From Mycobacterium sp. AZCC_0083 (GTDB lineage: Bacteria; Actinomycetota; Actinomycetes; Mycobacteriales; Mycobacteriaceae): a DNA stretch of 64,000 nt. Of this stretch, positions 25,666-34,440 are shown piece after piece. The translations under genes were made by a program, and so were the position numbers. Position 1 is the first letter of the stretch. The number at the start of each line of letters is the position of its first letter. The notes below the pieces were generated by a model that was not told the DNA's origin, ran no database searches, and saw nothing but the letters and a program-made list of their open reading frames with translations. The stretch spans positions 50,454 through 114,453 of the forward strand of contig NZ_JACHGP010000024.1 in NCBI RefSeq assembly GCF_014202335.1, in the 5' to 3' direction.

Positions 25666-26496
25666 ATGGGCAGGCTTGAGGGCAAGGTCGCCATCATCAC
25701 CGGGGGAGCCTCTGGACTGGGTGAGGCCACGGCACGGCTCTTCGCTGAGGAGGGAGCCGCAATCGCGCTTGGTGACATCCACGACGAGCGCGGCGCTGAT
25801 GTGGTCAGGAAGATCGAGGCCGAGGGCGGCAAGGCAACGTACCAATACACCGACGTGCGCAATCCCGATCAAGTGAAAGCACTAGTGGATCATGCCGAAC
25901 AGACCTTCGGGCACGTGCACATCATGGTGGCCAACGCCGGAATCGGCGGTGCCGCTTCGCGGAAGCTTCTCGAAGACGTCACCGAGGACGAGTTCGACGA
26001 GGTGATGCAGGTCAATGCGGCGGGCGCCTGGCGCTCGTTCAAATACGCTGCACCCGCGATCCGCCGCGCCGGCGGTGGCGCGATGACGTCGAGCGCGTCG
26101 ATCGCCGGCCTGACCACATTGGGTGGCGCGAAGCTGGCCGCCTACAGCGCCTCGAAGCAGGCGGCCGTCAGCATCACTCGGCATTTCGCCGCCGAGCTCG
26201 CCGACGACAACATCCGAGTCAACTGCGTGTGCCCAGGACGGATGCTGACCAACATCGACGAGTCATACAAGTATGACGATCACGAACTGGAGAAGGCGCG
26301 AGCCACCCGCCGCACCGGCAAGATCGAGGGCGCGCGTCGCGTCATCTGCGAGCCGATCGAGGTGGCATACCTGCACCTGTTCCTGTGCTCGGATGAGGCG
26401 TCGTTCGTCAACGGCCAGGCGATCATGGCAGACGGCGGCGGTGAGTTGTTCCTGAATCGCGCAGGTACTGTCACCCCGCCGACGAAGCAGCCATGA
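25666..26496 (+). CDS. SDR family oxidoreductase
   Basis: A 276-residue classical SDR: T-G-G-A-S-G-L-G cofactor loop, A-N-A-G in M-V-A-N-A-G-I-G, catalytic Y-S-A-S-K and a C-terminal D-G-G-G-E-L-F. ATG 25666 follows GAGGAG. An extra insertion after the active site (D-E-S-Y-K-Y-D-D-H-E-L-E-K) enlarges the substrate-binding region. It is directly downstream of a P450, so oxidation of the P450-generated alcohol to a ketone is a reasonable inference. Confidence 0.9.
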   Translation: MGRLEGKVAIITGGASGLGEATARLFAEEGAAIALGDIHDERGADVVRKIEAEGGKATYQYTDVRNPDQVKALVDHAEQTFGHVHIMVANAGIGGAASRKLLEDVTEDEFDEVMQVNAAGAWRSFKYAAPAIRRAGGGAMTSSASIAGLTTLGGAKLAAYSASKQAAVSITRHFAAELADDNIRVNCVCPGRMLTNIDESYKYDDHELEKARATRRTGKIEGARRVICEPIEVAYLHLFLCSDEASFVNGQAIMADGGGELFLNRAGTVTPPTKQP

Positions 26497-26575
26497 TCAT
26501 CGCCGTTCGAAACCCGTTGGGCAACCACGCCACTGGTGGTACCTGGGCAGTTTGGCTGCAGGGAGCGATCTGACG

Positions 26576-27337
26576 ATGGCGGTTTCCACGGACTGCACGC
26601 GACTGACGGACAAGATCGCAATCGTCAGCGGAGGGACGCGCGGCATCGGGCGAGCGATCGCCGAGCGCTTCGTCGCTGAGGGGGCCCTCGTGATGGTCGG
26701 TGACGTCACGAGCCCAAACGCCGATGGCGTCGCCAAGGAGCAGTTGCGCTTCGAGACGCTCGATGTTCGTGAGCGGGAGTCGTGGAAACGCATTGTCGCT
26801 CGATGCCACGCGGTGTTCGGTCCGCCCAACGTGCTTGTCAACAACGCCGGCGTGATGATCCCCAGCTCGATAGCGGATACCGACGGCAGCGACTACCGAA
26901 TGAGCTTCGACGTCAATGTGCTCGGCGCGGTGTTCGGAATCCAGGCCGTCATCCCCGCAATGCGTGAACGCGGCGGCGGATCGGTGATCATCGTGTCCTC
27001 GACCGCCTCGATGGTTGGAGCGGCAGGGTTCGCCTCGTACGCGGCCAGCAAGGCCGCCAACATGTCGTTGGCCAAGTCGGCAGCGCTCGAGCTGGGGCCA
27101 TCGGCGATCAGGGTCAACTCGCTGCACCCCGGGGGAGTGGAGACTCCCATGAGCCAGGGTCCTGCATTCGATGGCTTCGACCAAGACGCCTTCTACGCGC
27201 GATTCCCGATCCCACGGATTGCGCAGCCCGAAGAGATCGCAGGCGCCGCAGCCTTTCTGGCCTCCGACGACAGCGGCTTCGCCACCGGGTCCCATCTCTT
27301 CGTCGACGGGGGTCAGCTTGCGGGGCCGGCCCTATGA
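26576..27337 (+). CDS. SDR family oxidoreductase
   Basis: A 253-residue classical SDR with S-G-G-T-R-G-I-G, V-N-N-A-G in V-L-V-N-N-A-G-V-M and catalytic Y-A-A-S-K. It starts at ATG 26576 with GGGAGCG upstream. It differs clearly from the SDR just before it, so the pair is unlikely to be a recent duplication. The two may act on different hydroxyls or different stages. It sits between that SDR and the third P450 in the long operon. Confidence 0.89.
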   Translation: MAVSTDCTRLTDKIAIVSGGTRGIGRAIAERFVAEGALVMVGDVTSPNADGVAKEQLRFETLDVRERESWKRIVARCHAVFGPPNVLVNNAGVMIPSSIADTDGSDYRMSFDVNVLGAVFGIQAVIPAMRERGGGSVIIVSSTASMVGAAGFASYAASKAANMSLAKSAALELGPSAIRVNSLHPGGVETPMSQGPAFDGFDQDAFYARFPIPRIAQPEEIAGAAAFLASDDSGFATGSHLFVDGGQLAGPAL

Positions 27338-27398
27338 CCGTGCCTCGAGCGTTCCGCCGTCCATCGCCGACATGCCAACACAGCCCCGGAGGAAGTAC

Positions 27399-28634
27399 AT
27401 GACATCACAGGTCGAGCAGTTCATTCCGTTCGAGGACCCCAACTTCTACATCGGTGATCCATATCCGGTGTTCGCCCGCCTGCAGCGCGACCACCCGGTC
27501 TACTACTACGAACCGCTGGACATCTTCGTACTCACGAAGATCGATGACATCCGCGAGGCCGCCCGGCAGGCCGGTGTCTTCTCATCGGGCCATGGGCTGT
27601 TCCTCAACGATCTGCGCATGCAGAAGGACACCGCCGCCGAGACGTCGGTCTTCGACGGGTTCTTCCCCAGCGATGCAGAGCATTTCGCGTTTGCCGACCC
27701 ACCTCGCCACAAGACACTGCGGAGCCTGATCACTCCGGCCTTCGCCGTCCGCAACATCAATGACATGAAGCCGCTGATCGAGCAGTACATCACCGAACTG
27801 ATCGACAAGATCCAGCCAGGTGTTCCGATCGACTTCGTCACCGAGATCGCCGACCAGCTCCCCATCATGATCGCCACCCGCCTGTTGGGAATCACGGTGC
27901 AAGACATCGAGATGGTCAAGAACTGGAGCGACTCCCTCGAAGACATGAACTCCGTTGACACCTTGGAGGAGATCGAAGCGGCAAAGACAGCGTTCGCCGC
28001 GATGAACACGGTATTCGAAGAGGAGTTCGCCCGCCAGCGTGTTACGCCTGGTAGCGGTCTGGTCGCCGACATGTTGCAGGCCAGCCTTGACGGGCAACCG
28101 GTGACGGACGCGAACATCTTGGCCTACAGCACAACGGTATTGGCCGCAGGCAGCGACACCACAAGGGCACTGCTCACCGGCACCATGTTGGCGTTCGCAG
28201 ACTTCCCGGATCAGATGGCTCTTCTCAAAGAGGACCGGTCACGGGTGAATCTCGGCATCGAAGAAGCGTTGCGCTGGGTAACTCCCGCCCGTTCATTCGT
28301 CCGGACTGCATTGCAGGATACAGAGATTCGTGGCGTCAAGATCAAGGCTGGTCAACGGATCTTCTTGCTCTACGCGGCAGGCAACTTCGACGAAGAAGCC
28401 TTCGCGAATCCACATACGTTCGACGTCGGTCGCGCAAACGCAACCCAGCACGTCGCGTTCGGGTTCGGGCCTCACATGTGCATTGGGGCACAGCTGGTAC
28501 GCACGGAGATGAGGATCTTCCTCAGCCAACTTCTCGACCGGTTCTCGAGCATACGCAAGGTCAGCGAGCCCGTACCCGTCGTCCATGTGTTGCGGCACAG
28601 CTGGTTCAGCGCGCCATTGGTCTTCGACGAGTAG
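27399..28634 (+). CDS. Cytochrome P450
   Basis: A 411-residue P450 with heme ligand Cys361 in F-G-F-G-P-H-M-C-I-G, I-helix A-A-G-S-D-T-T (Thr254-Thr255) and ExxR at Glu289/Arg292. ATG 27399 is preceded by GGAGGAA. The heme loop with P-H-M-C is a standard form. It is followed 28 bp later by the epoxide-hydrolase-like gene, and this pairing suggests that the P450 may epoxidise a double bond whose product is then hydrolysed. Confidence 0.92.
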   Translation: MTSQVEQFIPFEDPNFYIGDPYPVFARLQRDHPVYYYEPLDIFVLTKIDDIREAARQAGVFSSGHGLFLNDLRMQKDTAAETSVFDGFFPSDAEHFAFADPPRHKTLRSLITPAFAVRNINDMKPLIEQYITELIDKIQPGVPIDFVTEIADQLPIMIATRLLGITVQDIEMVKNWSDSLEDMNSVDTLEEIEAAKTAFAAMNTVFEEEFARQRVTPGSGLVADMLQASLDGQPVTDANILAYSTTVLAAGSDTTRALLTGTMLAFADFPDQMALLKEDRSRVNLGIEEALRWVTPARSFVRTALQDTEIRGVKIKAGQRIFLLYAAGNFDEEAFANPHTFDVGRANATQHVAFGFGPHMCIGAQLVRTEMRIFLSQLLDRFSSIRKVSEPVPVVHVLRHSWFSAPLVFDE

Positions 28635-28661
28635 TCACGACGTAACAGGAAGGAACTGCCC

Positions 28662-29078
28662 ATGACCGATCATCCGCACGCCGCGAGTGCTCTGAAGTTC
28701 TTCGATGCCTGGAACACCGACTTTCCGACGATGTGCGCGTCGTTTCACGAGTACTTCGCAGAAGACGCGATTTGGTGGAACACACCGGTTTTCCCTCAAG
28801 TCCATGGCGTCGACGAGGCGTACGAACAGATCCTGCGGCCTTCCAACGAGAGTTCGCTGGCGATGGACCGTATCCACGTTGAGACGCTCAACATCGCGCA
28901 GGTAGGCAATCTCGTTTACAACGAACGCATCGACCACATCATCCGCGCCGACGGATCGGTGGCGCTGTCGATTCCGATATGCGGTGTCATCGAGTTCAAC
29001 GAGGACGGCCTGATCAAGCATTTTCGTGACTACTGCGACACCACTGCTCTCGTCGCCGCGATGGCCGGTGACCAGTAG
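28662..29078 (+). CDS. Limonene-1,2-epoxide hydrolase-like (SnoaL fold) protein
   Basis: A 138-residue protein resembling Rhodococcus limonene-1,2-epoxide hydrolase (149 residues). The two-acid/arginine triad appears intact: Arg89 and Asp91 in Y-N-E-R-I-D-H and Asp123 in F-R-D-Y-C-D. Asn40 is in W-W-N-T-P, matching Asn55 of limonene epoxide hydrolase, while the water-binding Tyr53 position is Trp. This fold also includes ketosteroid isomerase-like and cyclase enzymes, so the epoxide activity is probable, not certain. It directly follows a P450 gene, consistent with an epoxidation-hydrolysis pair. No signal sequence is present. Confidence 0.78.
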   Translation: MTDHPHAASALKFFDAWNTDFPTMCASFHEYFAEDAIWWNTPVFPQVHGVDEAYEQILRPSNESSLAMDRIHVETLNIAQVGNLVYNERIDHIIRADGSVALSIPICGVIEFNEDGLIKHFRDYCDTTALVAAMAGDQ

Positions 29079-29134
29079 CGATTCAACAAACCGCTCCAAC
29101 AACTCTCGGGCGAATACCCCGGAAAGGAATTTTC

Positions 29135-29686
29135 ATGACATTGAGCGCAATTGAAGACAACGCCGCCCTGATCGTGCTTGACCTGCAGGTCGCAACGGCA
29201 GGCATGCCGACAACGCCGAACACATCCTCGGACATCTTCGAGCACTCCGCCCGACTGGCGAAGGCATTCCGCGACAAGAACCTTCCGGTGGTGTGGGTGA
29301 ACGTGGCAGGCGGCAGTTCGGGACGGGTGGACGTCTCCCCCCAGATGGGGGACCTGCCGGAGAACTGGACCGACCTGCCCGAGGAGCTCGGTGTGGCACC
29401 GTCGGACAAGACGTTCAGCAAGTTCGGGTGGGGCGCGTTTCACGACGACCGCATGGAGGCCTTGCTGATGGAGGTCGGTGCCGGCCAATTGTTCCTAACC
29501 GGTGTCACCACCAGCCAGGCCGTGGAATCGACGGCACGGTCCGCTCATGAACGCAATTACCATGTCGTGGTCGTCACCGACGCCATCGGGGACCTCGACG
29601 CTCATGCCCACAGCCACAGCGTGAACCAGATCTTCCCGAAGCTTGCCGAGCTGGCAACGACAGAGGAAGTTCTGGCACGCCTGTGA
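29135..29686 (+). CDS. Isochorismatase-like hydrolase lacking the catalytic cysteine
   Basis: A 183-residue Rossmann-like hydrolase of the isochorismatase superfamily. Asp16 in V-L-D-L-Q and Lys92 in D-K-T-F-S-K-F are in place. The position normally held by the nucleophilic cysteine (T-N-x-C-V-E-S-T) is Ala129 in T-S-Q-A-V-E-S-T. Cysteine-type amidases (nicotinamidase, N-carbamoylsarcosine amidase) need that cysteine, whereas true isochorismatases act without it, so this protein is either a vinyl-ether-type hydrolase or has another role. It is the seventh gene of the 22843 operon, between the epoxide-hydrolase-like and ThDP genes. Confidence 0.82.
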   Translation: MTLSAIEDNAALIVLDLQVATAGMPTTPNTSSDIFEHSARLAKAFRDKNLPVVWVNVAGGSSGRVDVSPQMGDLPENWTDLPEELGVAPSDKTFSKFGWGAFHDDRMEALLMEVGAGQLFLTGVTTSQAVESTARSAHERNYHVVVVTDAIGDLDAHAHSHSVNQIFPKLAELATTEEVLARL

Positions 29687-29717
29687 CACCGTCGTGCCCA
29701 CAGCGAGGTCGAGTCTG

Positions 29718-31319
29718 ATGCATGTCCACGAAGCGCTGGCTCAGGCGCTGTCCGACAACGATGTTCACGAGTTGTTCGGCGTGGTCGGTGATGCCAACCT
29801 GTTCATCATCGACAGTTTCCGCACGAAAGCGGGCGGACGGTACGTCCCGACGTCGAGCGAGGCCGGCGCGGTGATGGCAGCCTTCGGCTACGCCCAAGTG
29901 TCGGGCAAGCTCGGTGCGGCAACCGTGACACACGGACCCGGCCTGACGAACACGCTAACCGCGCTGATCGAGGCACAACGGGGCCGAGTCCCAATGCTGG
30001 TTCTCGCCGGCGATACCCCGATGACCAAGCACGATCACATCCAGGACATCGACCAACGGGCCGTCGTTGTGAGCGCCGGAGTGCACTTTCATCAAGTTCG
30101 CAGCGCGGCGAGCGCAGTTGCCGACATCGCTGAGGCTGTCCGACTCGCCTGGGCCGAAGCGGCGCCCGTAATGGTCAACATCCCCATCGACATCGAGTGG
30201 GAAGAGGTCGACTATCAACCGATACTCGGCGCGCCGACGATGTCGCCTACGGTGTTGGCCGATCAGGACACCATCGAAGAGGCCGTCGGCGTGATCGCCT
30301 CCGCCGACCGGCCGCTGGTCCTGGCCGGTCGAGGGGCGCGAAGCGACGACGCCAGGGCAGCCGTAGTGCAGTTGGCCGCACGGCTCGGTGCCCCCGTCGC
30401 GACGACGCTGCGCGGCAAGGACCTGTTCTCCGACGTTCCCGGCAACATCGGGATCTTCGGGACCCTGTCCGATGACGTGGCGCTCGACATCATCGGGCAG
30501 GCCGACTGCGTCATCGCTTTCGGTGCCGGACTCAATGAGTGGACCACTGCAGAGGGCGCACTGCTCGACGACAAGCGGGTCGTGCACGTCGACATCGACC
30601 GTGCCCGTCTGAACCGTTACTCACATGTCAACGTCGCCGTTGCCGCGGACGCGGCCAGCGCGGCGGGAGACTTCGTGCGGTTGCTGGACGAAGCCGAAGT
30701 CGCCAAGACCGCCTTCATCGATCGCGCGGTCCAGAGAATCGCCGCGCGCAACACCGAGACGACCGACCGCGGCACCGATGACACCGTCGACATCCACACG
30801 GCGCTGCGCCTGGTGGACAGCTTCGTGCCGAGTGGCCGCATCCTTGTCACCGACAACGGGCGGTTCATCAAGCACGCTTTCGTTGCCCTACACGTGGAGC
30901 ACCCGTCCCAGTACGTCCATGCAGTCAACTACGGGTCGATCGGGCTGGGTATCGGTGTCGCCCTTGGCGCGTCCTACGCCGCTCCTGACAGCCCAGTGCT
31001 GTTGGCGGTCGGCGACGGCGGCTTCGCCGAGGGTGGTCTGTCCGAACTCGTGACCGCAGTCATGCAGCGGCGCAACATCATCGTGCTGCTGCTCAACGAC
31101 GGCGCCTACGGCGCGGAGTACGTGCACCTGGCGAATCGCGGGATGGACCCCGCGTGCACGACACTCGACTGGCCCGACTTCGGGCCAATCGCTGCGGCCA
31201 TCGGTGCGCACGGCGTCACAGTACGAAACAAGAAGGAACTCGAAGATGCTCTGGAGAAAGTCGACTTCGCAGCCGGACCGATCGTGCTCGACGTCCGTAT
31301 CGATCCTCAGCGCGTCTAA
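29718..31319 (+). CDS. Thiamine-diphosphate-dependent decarboxylase/acetolactate-synthase-like enzyme
   Basis: A 533-residue ThDP enzyme with the three-domain decarboxylase layout. The cofactor-activating Glu48 is in T-S-S-E-A-G-A. The magnesium/ThDP motif G-D-G-G-F-A (about residue 432) is followed by L-L-L-N-D-G-A-Y-G. It resembles benzoylformate decarboxylase and acetolactate-synthase-type proteins but not one of them specifically. ATG 29718 is close to the stop of the isochorismatase-like gene. A 2-oxo acid decarboxylase or acyloin-type carboligase/lyase function would fit the 2-hydroxyacid oxidase and 2-oxoacid:ferredoxin oxidoreductase farther along. Confidence 0.85.
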   Translation: MHVHEALAQALSDNDVHELFGVVGDANLFIIDSFRTKAGGRYVPTSSEAGAVMAAFGYAQVSGKLGAATVTHGPGLTNTLTALIEAQRGRVPMLVLAGDTPMTKHDHIQDIDQRAVVVSAGVHFHQVRSAASAVADIAEAVRLAWAEAAPVMVNIPIDIEWEEVDYQPILGAPTMSPTVLADQDTIEEAVGVIASADRPLVLAGRGARSDDARAAVVQLAARLGAPVATTLRGKDLFSDVPGNIGIFGTLSDDVALDIIGQADCVIAFGAGLNEWTTAEGALLDDKRVVHVDIDRARLNRYSHVNVAVAADAASAAGDFVRLLDEAEVAKTAFIDRAVQRIAARNTETTDRGTDDTVDIHTALRLVDSFVPSGRILVTDNGRFIKHAFVALHVEHPSQYVHAVNYGSIGLGIGVALGASYAAPDSPVLLAVGDGGFAEGGLSELVTAVMQRRNIIVLLLNDGAYGAEYVHLANRGMDPACTTLDWPDFGPIAAAIGAHGVTVRNKKELEDALEKVDFAAGPIVLDVRIDPQRV

Positions 31320-31342
31320 TGGACGCCGGGACGGAGTAGACA

Positions 31343-32143
31343 ATGCGTGACAACCCATTGCTCAAGCGGCTACGCGAAGGCTCATCCTCGGTGGCGAGCT
31401 TCATCACGATCCCCGATCCGTTCACCGCCGAGGTCATGGGAGCCGCCGGTGTGGACCTCGTCGTCGTAGACACCGAACACTCTGCGATGAGTGCGGCACA
31501 GCTGCAGGGCGTCTTGACGGCGCTGCATCCCACGGAGGCGGCCGTAGTCGTACGGGTGGCTGACAACAACCCGGCCCTGGTCGGCCAGGCTCTGGACCTC
31601 GGCGCTGAAGGCGTGCTCATTCCGGGTGTGCGTTCGCGTGCTGACTGCGACCTTGCGGTGCGGTCATGTTTCTATGCCCCCAAGGGTATTCGCGGTTTCG
31701 GGCCGCGCCGCGCCAGCCGCCTCCATGGGGGCCGCGCCGACTACATTGCGCGGGTCAACGACGAGATCGCGGTCATCGCCATGATCGAGCACGTCGATGC
31801 GTTGGACGACCTTGACGGGATTGTCTCCACCGACGACCTAACGGCGGTGTTCGTCGGCACCGCTGACCTAGCGGTGTCGATGGGCTACCTGCACGATCTG
31901 GCCAATCCGGCAGTGACACAAGCGGTTATGCGCATCGCCACGGTGTGCCTTGAGCAGCAGATGCCGTTTGGCGTATTCACGGGCAACGAGGAGGCCGCCG
32001 CTACGTGGATAACTCGCGGCGCCCAGATTGTCACCATGGGTTCGGATCTTCAGTATCTCGACGCCGGTGTGGCCAGCACCCGTCAGTCGCGAGCCAAGTT
32101 GTTGAGGCCGCCCGACCGGGCAAGCACACCTGTTTCACACTAA
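31343..32143 (+). CDS. HpcH/HpaI-family aldolase
   Basis: A 266-residue class II pyruvate-type aldolase. The TIM-barrel landmarks are clear: A-G-V-D-L-V-V-V-D-T-E-H at the second strand, V-V-V-R-V, a metal-ligand glutamate in I-A-M-I-E-H-V-D-A-L, and a metal-ligand aspartate in V-F-V-G-T-A-D-L-A-V-S-M-G. Family members (2-keto-3-deoxy-L-rhamnonate aldolase, 2,4-dihydroxyhept-2-ene-1,7-dioate aldolase) release pyruvate from a 4-hydroxy-2-oxoacid. In this operon it could cleave a 2-keto acid made upstream. The substrate is unassigned. Confidence 0.85.
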   Translation: MRDNPLLKRLREGSSSVASFITIPDPFTAEVMGAAGVDLVVVDTEHSAMSAAQLQGVLTALHPTEAAVVVRVADNNPALVGQALDLGAEGVLIPGVRSRADCDLAVRSCFYAPKGIRGFGPRRASRLHGGRADYIARVNDEIAVIAMIEHVDALDDLDGIVSTDDLTAVFVGTADLAVSMGYLHDLANPAVTQAVMRIATVCLEQQMPFGVFTGNEEAAATWITRGAQIVTMGSDLQYLDAGVASTRQSRAKLLRPPDRASTPVSH

Positions 32144-32172
32144 CTACCCTGCGCTGAGGAGGAGCTCACACA

Positions 32173-33000
32173 ATGTTCGTTTTGGACACCGCCGAGATGC
32201 CGTGGGATCCGGTGAAGGCCAACACCCGCACCGGCAAGATCTCCCGCAAGTTCATCCGCGAAGGCGAGCTGACCCCTGGTGTCGGTTACACCTCGGACCT
32301 CGTCAAGTATCACGACGGGCACGGCGTGTTCACCGCGCCCCGGCACCGCCACAACTTCGACCAAATCCGGCTGACCCTTTCTGGGGAAACGGATTACGGA
32401 TACGAACAGATCGCAGGTCCTGGCGACGCGACGTTCTTCCCGGCGGGTGCTTATTACGGCCCCGAGCGCTTCGAGGCTGCGGAGATCTTTCTCCTGCAGT
32501 GGAGTCCGGATTGGGTCACCCGCGAGCAGTCGGATGCTGCCTACGCCGAACTGGCCAACACCGGTCAATTCAAGGACGGGTTCTACGTTTCGGTTGACGA
32601 CGATGGTCAAGAGGTGCGCAAGGACGGCACCAACGCCGTGTGGGAGGCGGTCAACGGCAAGCCTCTGGTCATTCCTTCGCCGAAGTATCAGCAACCGATT
32701 GTGATGCGGCCCGAGGGATTCGATTGGTCGAAGAAGTCCGACGGCGTAGACGTCAAAGAGCTTGGACACTTCACCGATGAAGATCTCAACGTCGTCAGTT
32801 ACCGCTGGTCGGATGACGCTGCGCTACGATTGTCTGCCGAACGCACTCAGATTCTTTGGATTGGCTCGGGTGCAATGTCTTTGGATGGACGACGGCTCGG
32901 CGCAAATACGATCCTGTTCTCGGATTTCGGCGAGACCCACGACCTGTACGGCATGGAATCCGGTGAAGCGACGTGCATCGGCCTGCCGGTATCGGCGTAG
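32173..33000 (+). CDS. Cupin-fold protein, function unknown
   Basis: A 275-residue protein that appears to be a double cupin. The first barrel has A-P-R-H-R-H-N-F-D-Q-I, a probable metal-site His-x-His, and F-F-P-A-G-A-Y-Y-G-P. The second has I-G-S-G-A-M-S-L-D-G near the end with fewer metal ligands. The ATG (32173) follows GAGGAGCTC. It is the last intact gene of the long operon. Cupins include dioxygenases, isomerases and ligand-binding proteins, so no reaction is assigned. Confidence 0.75.
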   Translation: MFVLDTAEMPWDPVKANTRTGKISRKFIREGELTPGVGYTSDLVKYHDGHGVFTAPRHRHNFDQIRLTLSGETDYGYEQIAGPGDATFFPAGAYYGPERFEAAEIFLLQWSPDWVTREQSDAAYAELANTGQFKDGFYVSVDDDGQEVRKDGTNAVWEAVNGKPLVIPSPKYQQPIVMRPEGFDWSKKSDGVDVKELGHFTDEDLNVVSYRWSDDAALRLSAERTQILWIGSGAMSLDGRRLGANTILFSDFGETHDLYGMESGEATCIGLPVSA

Positions 33001-33017
33001 TGGCCGCGCGAGCCGCG

Positions 33018-33614
33018 ATGAGCGAGTCGATGTCAACGAACCGCCCACATCTCACCTGCTGGGTTGACGACTCGATCCGTGCCGAGTTCGAGGGGCGTGG
33101 CCTTTGGACCTCGGAGACGTGGCTCGACCTCTTCTTGGCCAGTGGGCGTTCCGCGGTTCCTAGTATCGGTTCGGGCGACCTCGCGACCATGGACGAGGAC
33201 GGGCGAATTCGGGTCACGGGCCGGATCAAGGACATCGTCATCCGTGGCGGCGAGAACATCAGCGTGCGTGGTATCGAAGAGCGCCTCGCCACCCATCCCG
33301 GTGTTGCCGCCGTCGCCGTGGTCGGCTACCCGGACCGCAGGCTCGGTGAACGATGCTGCGCGGTAGTGGTGCCGGCGGTGGCCGACGCAGCGCCGACGTT
33401 CGAGGATCTGTGTACGTTCTTGCGCGAAGGCGGGGTGGCGAAGTTCGCGCTTCCCGAACGACTGCACCTGATCGACGCGCTTCCCGTGACATCGACGGGC
33501 AAGGTGCGGAAAGGGGAGTTGCGAGTCGTGGTGGCAAACGTTCAGCGGCGATCCGTCCAGGCGGGGGACCGTTACATGAAACAGGGATATGGTATACAGG
33601 ATGAACGGGCCTAG
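33018..33614 (+). pseudogene. C-terminal fragment of an ANL-family (acyl-CoA synthetase) enzyme
   Basis: The 198 codons encode only the C-terminal region of an adenylate-forming acyl-CoA ligase: S-G-D-L-A-T-M-D-E-D-G-R-I-R-V-T-G-R-I-K-D, then R-G-G-E-N-I, a typical A8-like hinge, and T-S-T-G-K-V-R-K-G with the conserved A10 lysine. The 350-residue N-terminal domain that contains the ATP motif is missing, and the first 40 residues are unrelated filler. Translation from ATG 33018 lacks a ribosome site. The 3' end contains the operator of gntR (33585-33599). It is probably the remnant of a substrate-activating CoA ligase. Confidence 0.72.
33585..33599. promoter_or_regulatory. GntR-type operator (autoregulatory)
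   Basis: GGATATGGTATACAG lies 43 bp upstream of the gntR start. It is the weakest of the GGATACGGTATACGG copies but contains the GGTATAC core. Confidence 0.68.
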
Positions 33615-33641
33615 TCGGCCGTGGGCAACAGGAGGATTTAG

Positions 33642-34337
33642 GTGAGTGCTGACGCGGGCTCGAACGTGCTGACCTCGAGCGAACTGCAGCGCAATCCGCT
33701 CGGGAATCAGATCGCCGACACATTGCGACGCGAAATTCTGCTTGGCGTCCTCCCATCCGGAACCAGAACCTCACAGCAACAACTGTGCGAACGGTTCGGC
33801 ACCAGCCGCATGCCGGTGCGCGACGCACTGCGCGAGCTGGTGCACGAGGGGCTGATGACGCTCGACAGTGGGCGCCACATCGTGGTGGCGCCGCTGAGCA
33901 AGGAAGACCTCATGGATGCCTTCACCATTGAGGGCGTCTTGACCGGTATGGCCGCAGAACGCGCATCCGAGCGCGCGACCGCGGCGGATCTGGAATCGTT
34001 GGACCGGCTTCACGGGTCGATGCTCGACGCCGCCGAGCAGACGCGCCAGGGTGCCATGGTTGAGCTCAACTGGAGCTTCCACCGCAGGATCAACCACATG
34101 TCGGGGTCGCGAAAACTCATAGTCGCACTGCGCAAGGTGTCGGTGGATCTGCCGCGCGACTTCCTCGAGCAGATTCCAGAGTGGAACGCCAATTCCAACG
34201 CCGATCACGCGCGGATCTTGGCCGCGATGCGGGCCCAAAAGCACAAGACTGCCGGCAAGTACATGACCGAGCACGTCGTGGAATCCGGCCGCGGCCTGGT
34301 GGAACACCTGGCTGCCCACGGCGTTCAGTTCGACTGA
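33642..34337 (+). CDS. GntR-family regulator, FCD type; candidate regulator of the island and mce operon
   Basis: A 231-residue FadR-type GntR regulator. The winged helix spans about residues 14-80, with L-R-R-E-I-L-L-G-V-L-P-S-G-T-R and F-G-T-S-R-M-P-V-R-D-A-L-R-E-L as its core. The C-terminal FCD domain begins near residue 95 (D-A-F-T-I-E-G-V-L-T-G-M-A-A-E-R-A) and includes W-S-F-H-R-R-I-N metal/ligand-type histidines. GTG 33642 follows GGAGGATTTAG. It has its own operator-like site upstream and is the only GntR gene in the window. Mce1R and Mce2R are related FCD-type regulators of M. tuberculosis mce operons, so control of the nearby mce operon is plausible. Confidence 0.9.
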   Translation: MSADAGSNVLTSSELQRNPLGNQIADTLRREILLGVLPSGTRTSQQQLCERFGTSRMPVRDALRELVHEGLMTLDSGRHIVVAPLSKEDLMDAFTIEGVLTGMAAERASERATAADLESLDRLHGSMLDAAEQTRQGAMVELNWSFHRRINHMSGSRKLIVALRKVSVDLPRDFLEQIPEWNANSNADHARILAAMRAQKHKTAGKYMTEHVVESGRGLVEHLAAHGVQFD

Positions 34338-34382
34338 TCAATCGCTTCGGCGACGGACGTGCGGTTGCAATTTGTGTGTGTC

Positions 34383-34399
34383 CCGTATACCGTATACGG
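34383..34399. promoter_or_regulatory. GntR-type operator, perfect palindrome
   Basis: CCGTATACCGTATACGG is a perfect palindrome around one central base. It lies 41 bp upstream of the second ferredoxin gene and is the reference copy of the motif. Confidence 0.82.
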
Positions 34400-34440
34400 A
34401 ACACGGAGCGACAGTTTACGGCGACGAAAGGGCGGCCGGC

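Noticed and set aside
33018..33614. Possibility that the ANL fragment is a functional stand-alone domain
   Set aside because: The first 40 residues are unrelated, no ribosome site is seen, and the ATP-binding domain is missing; treated as a remnant.
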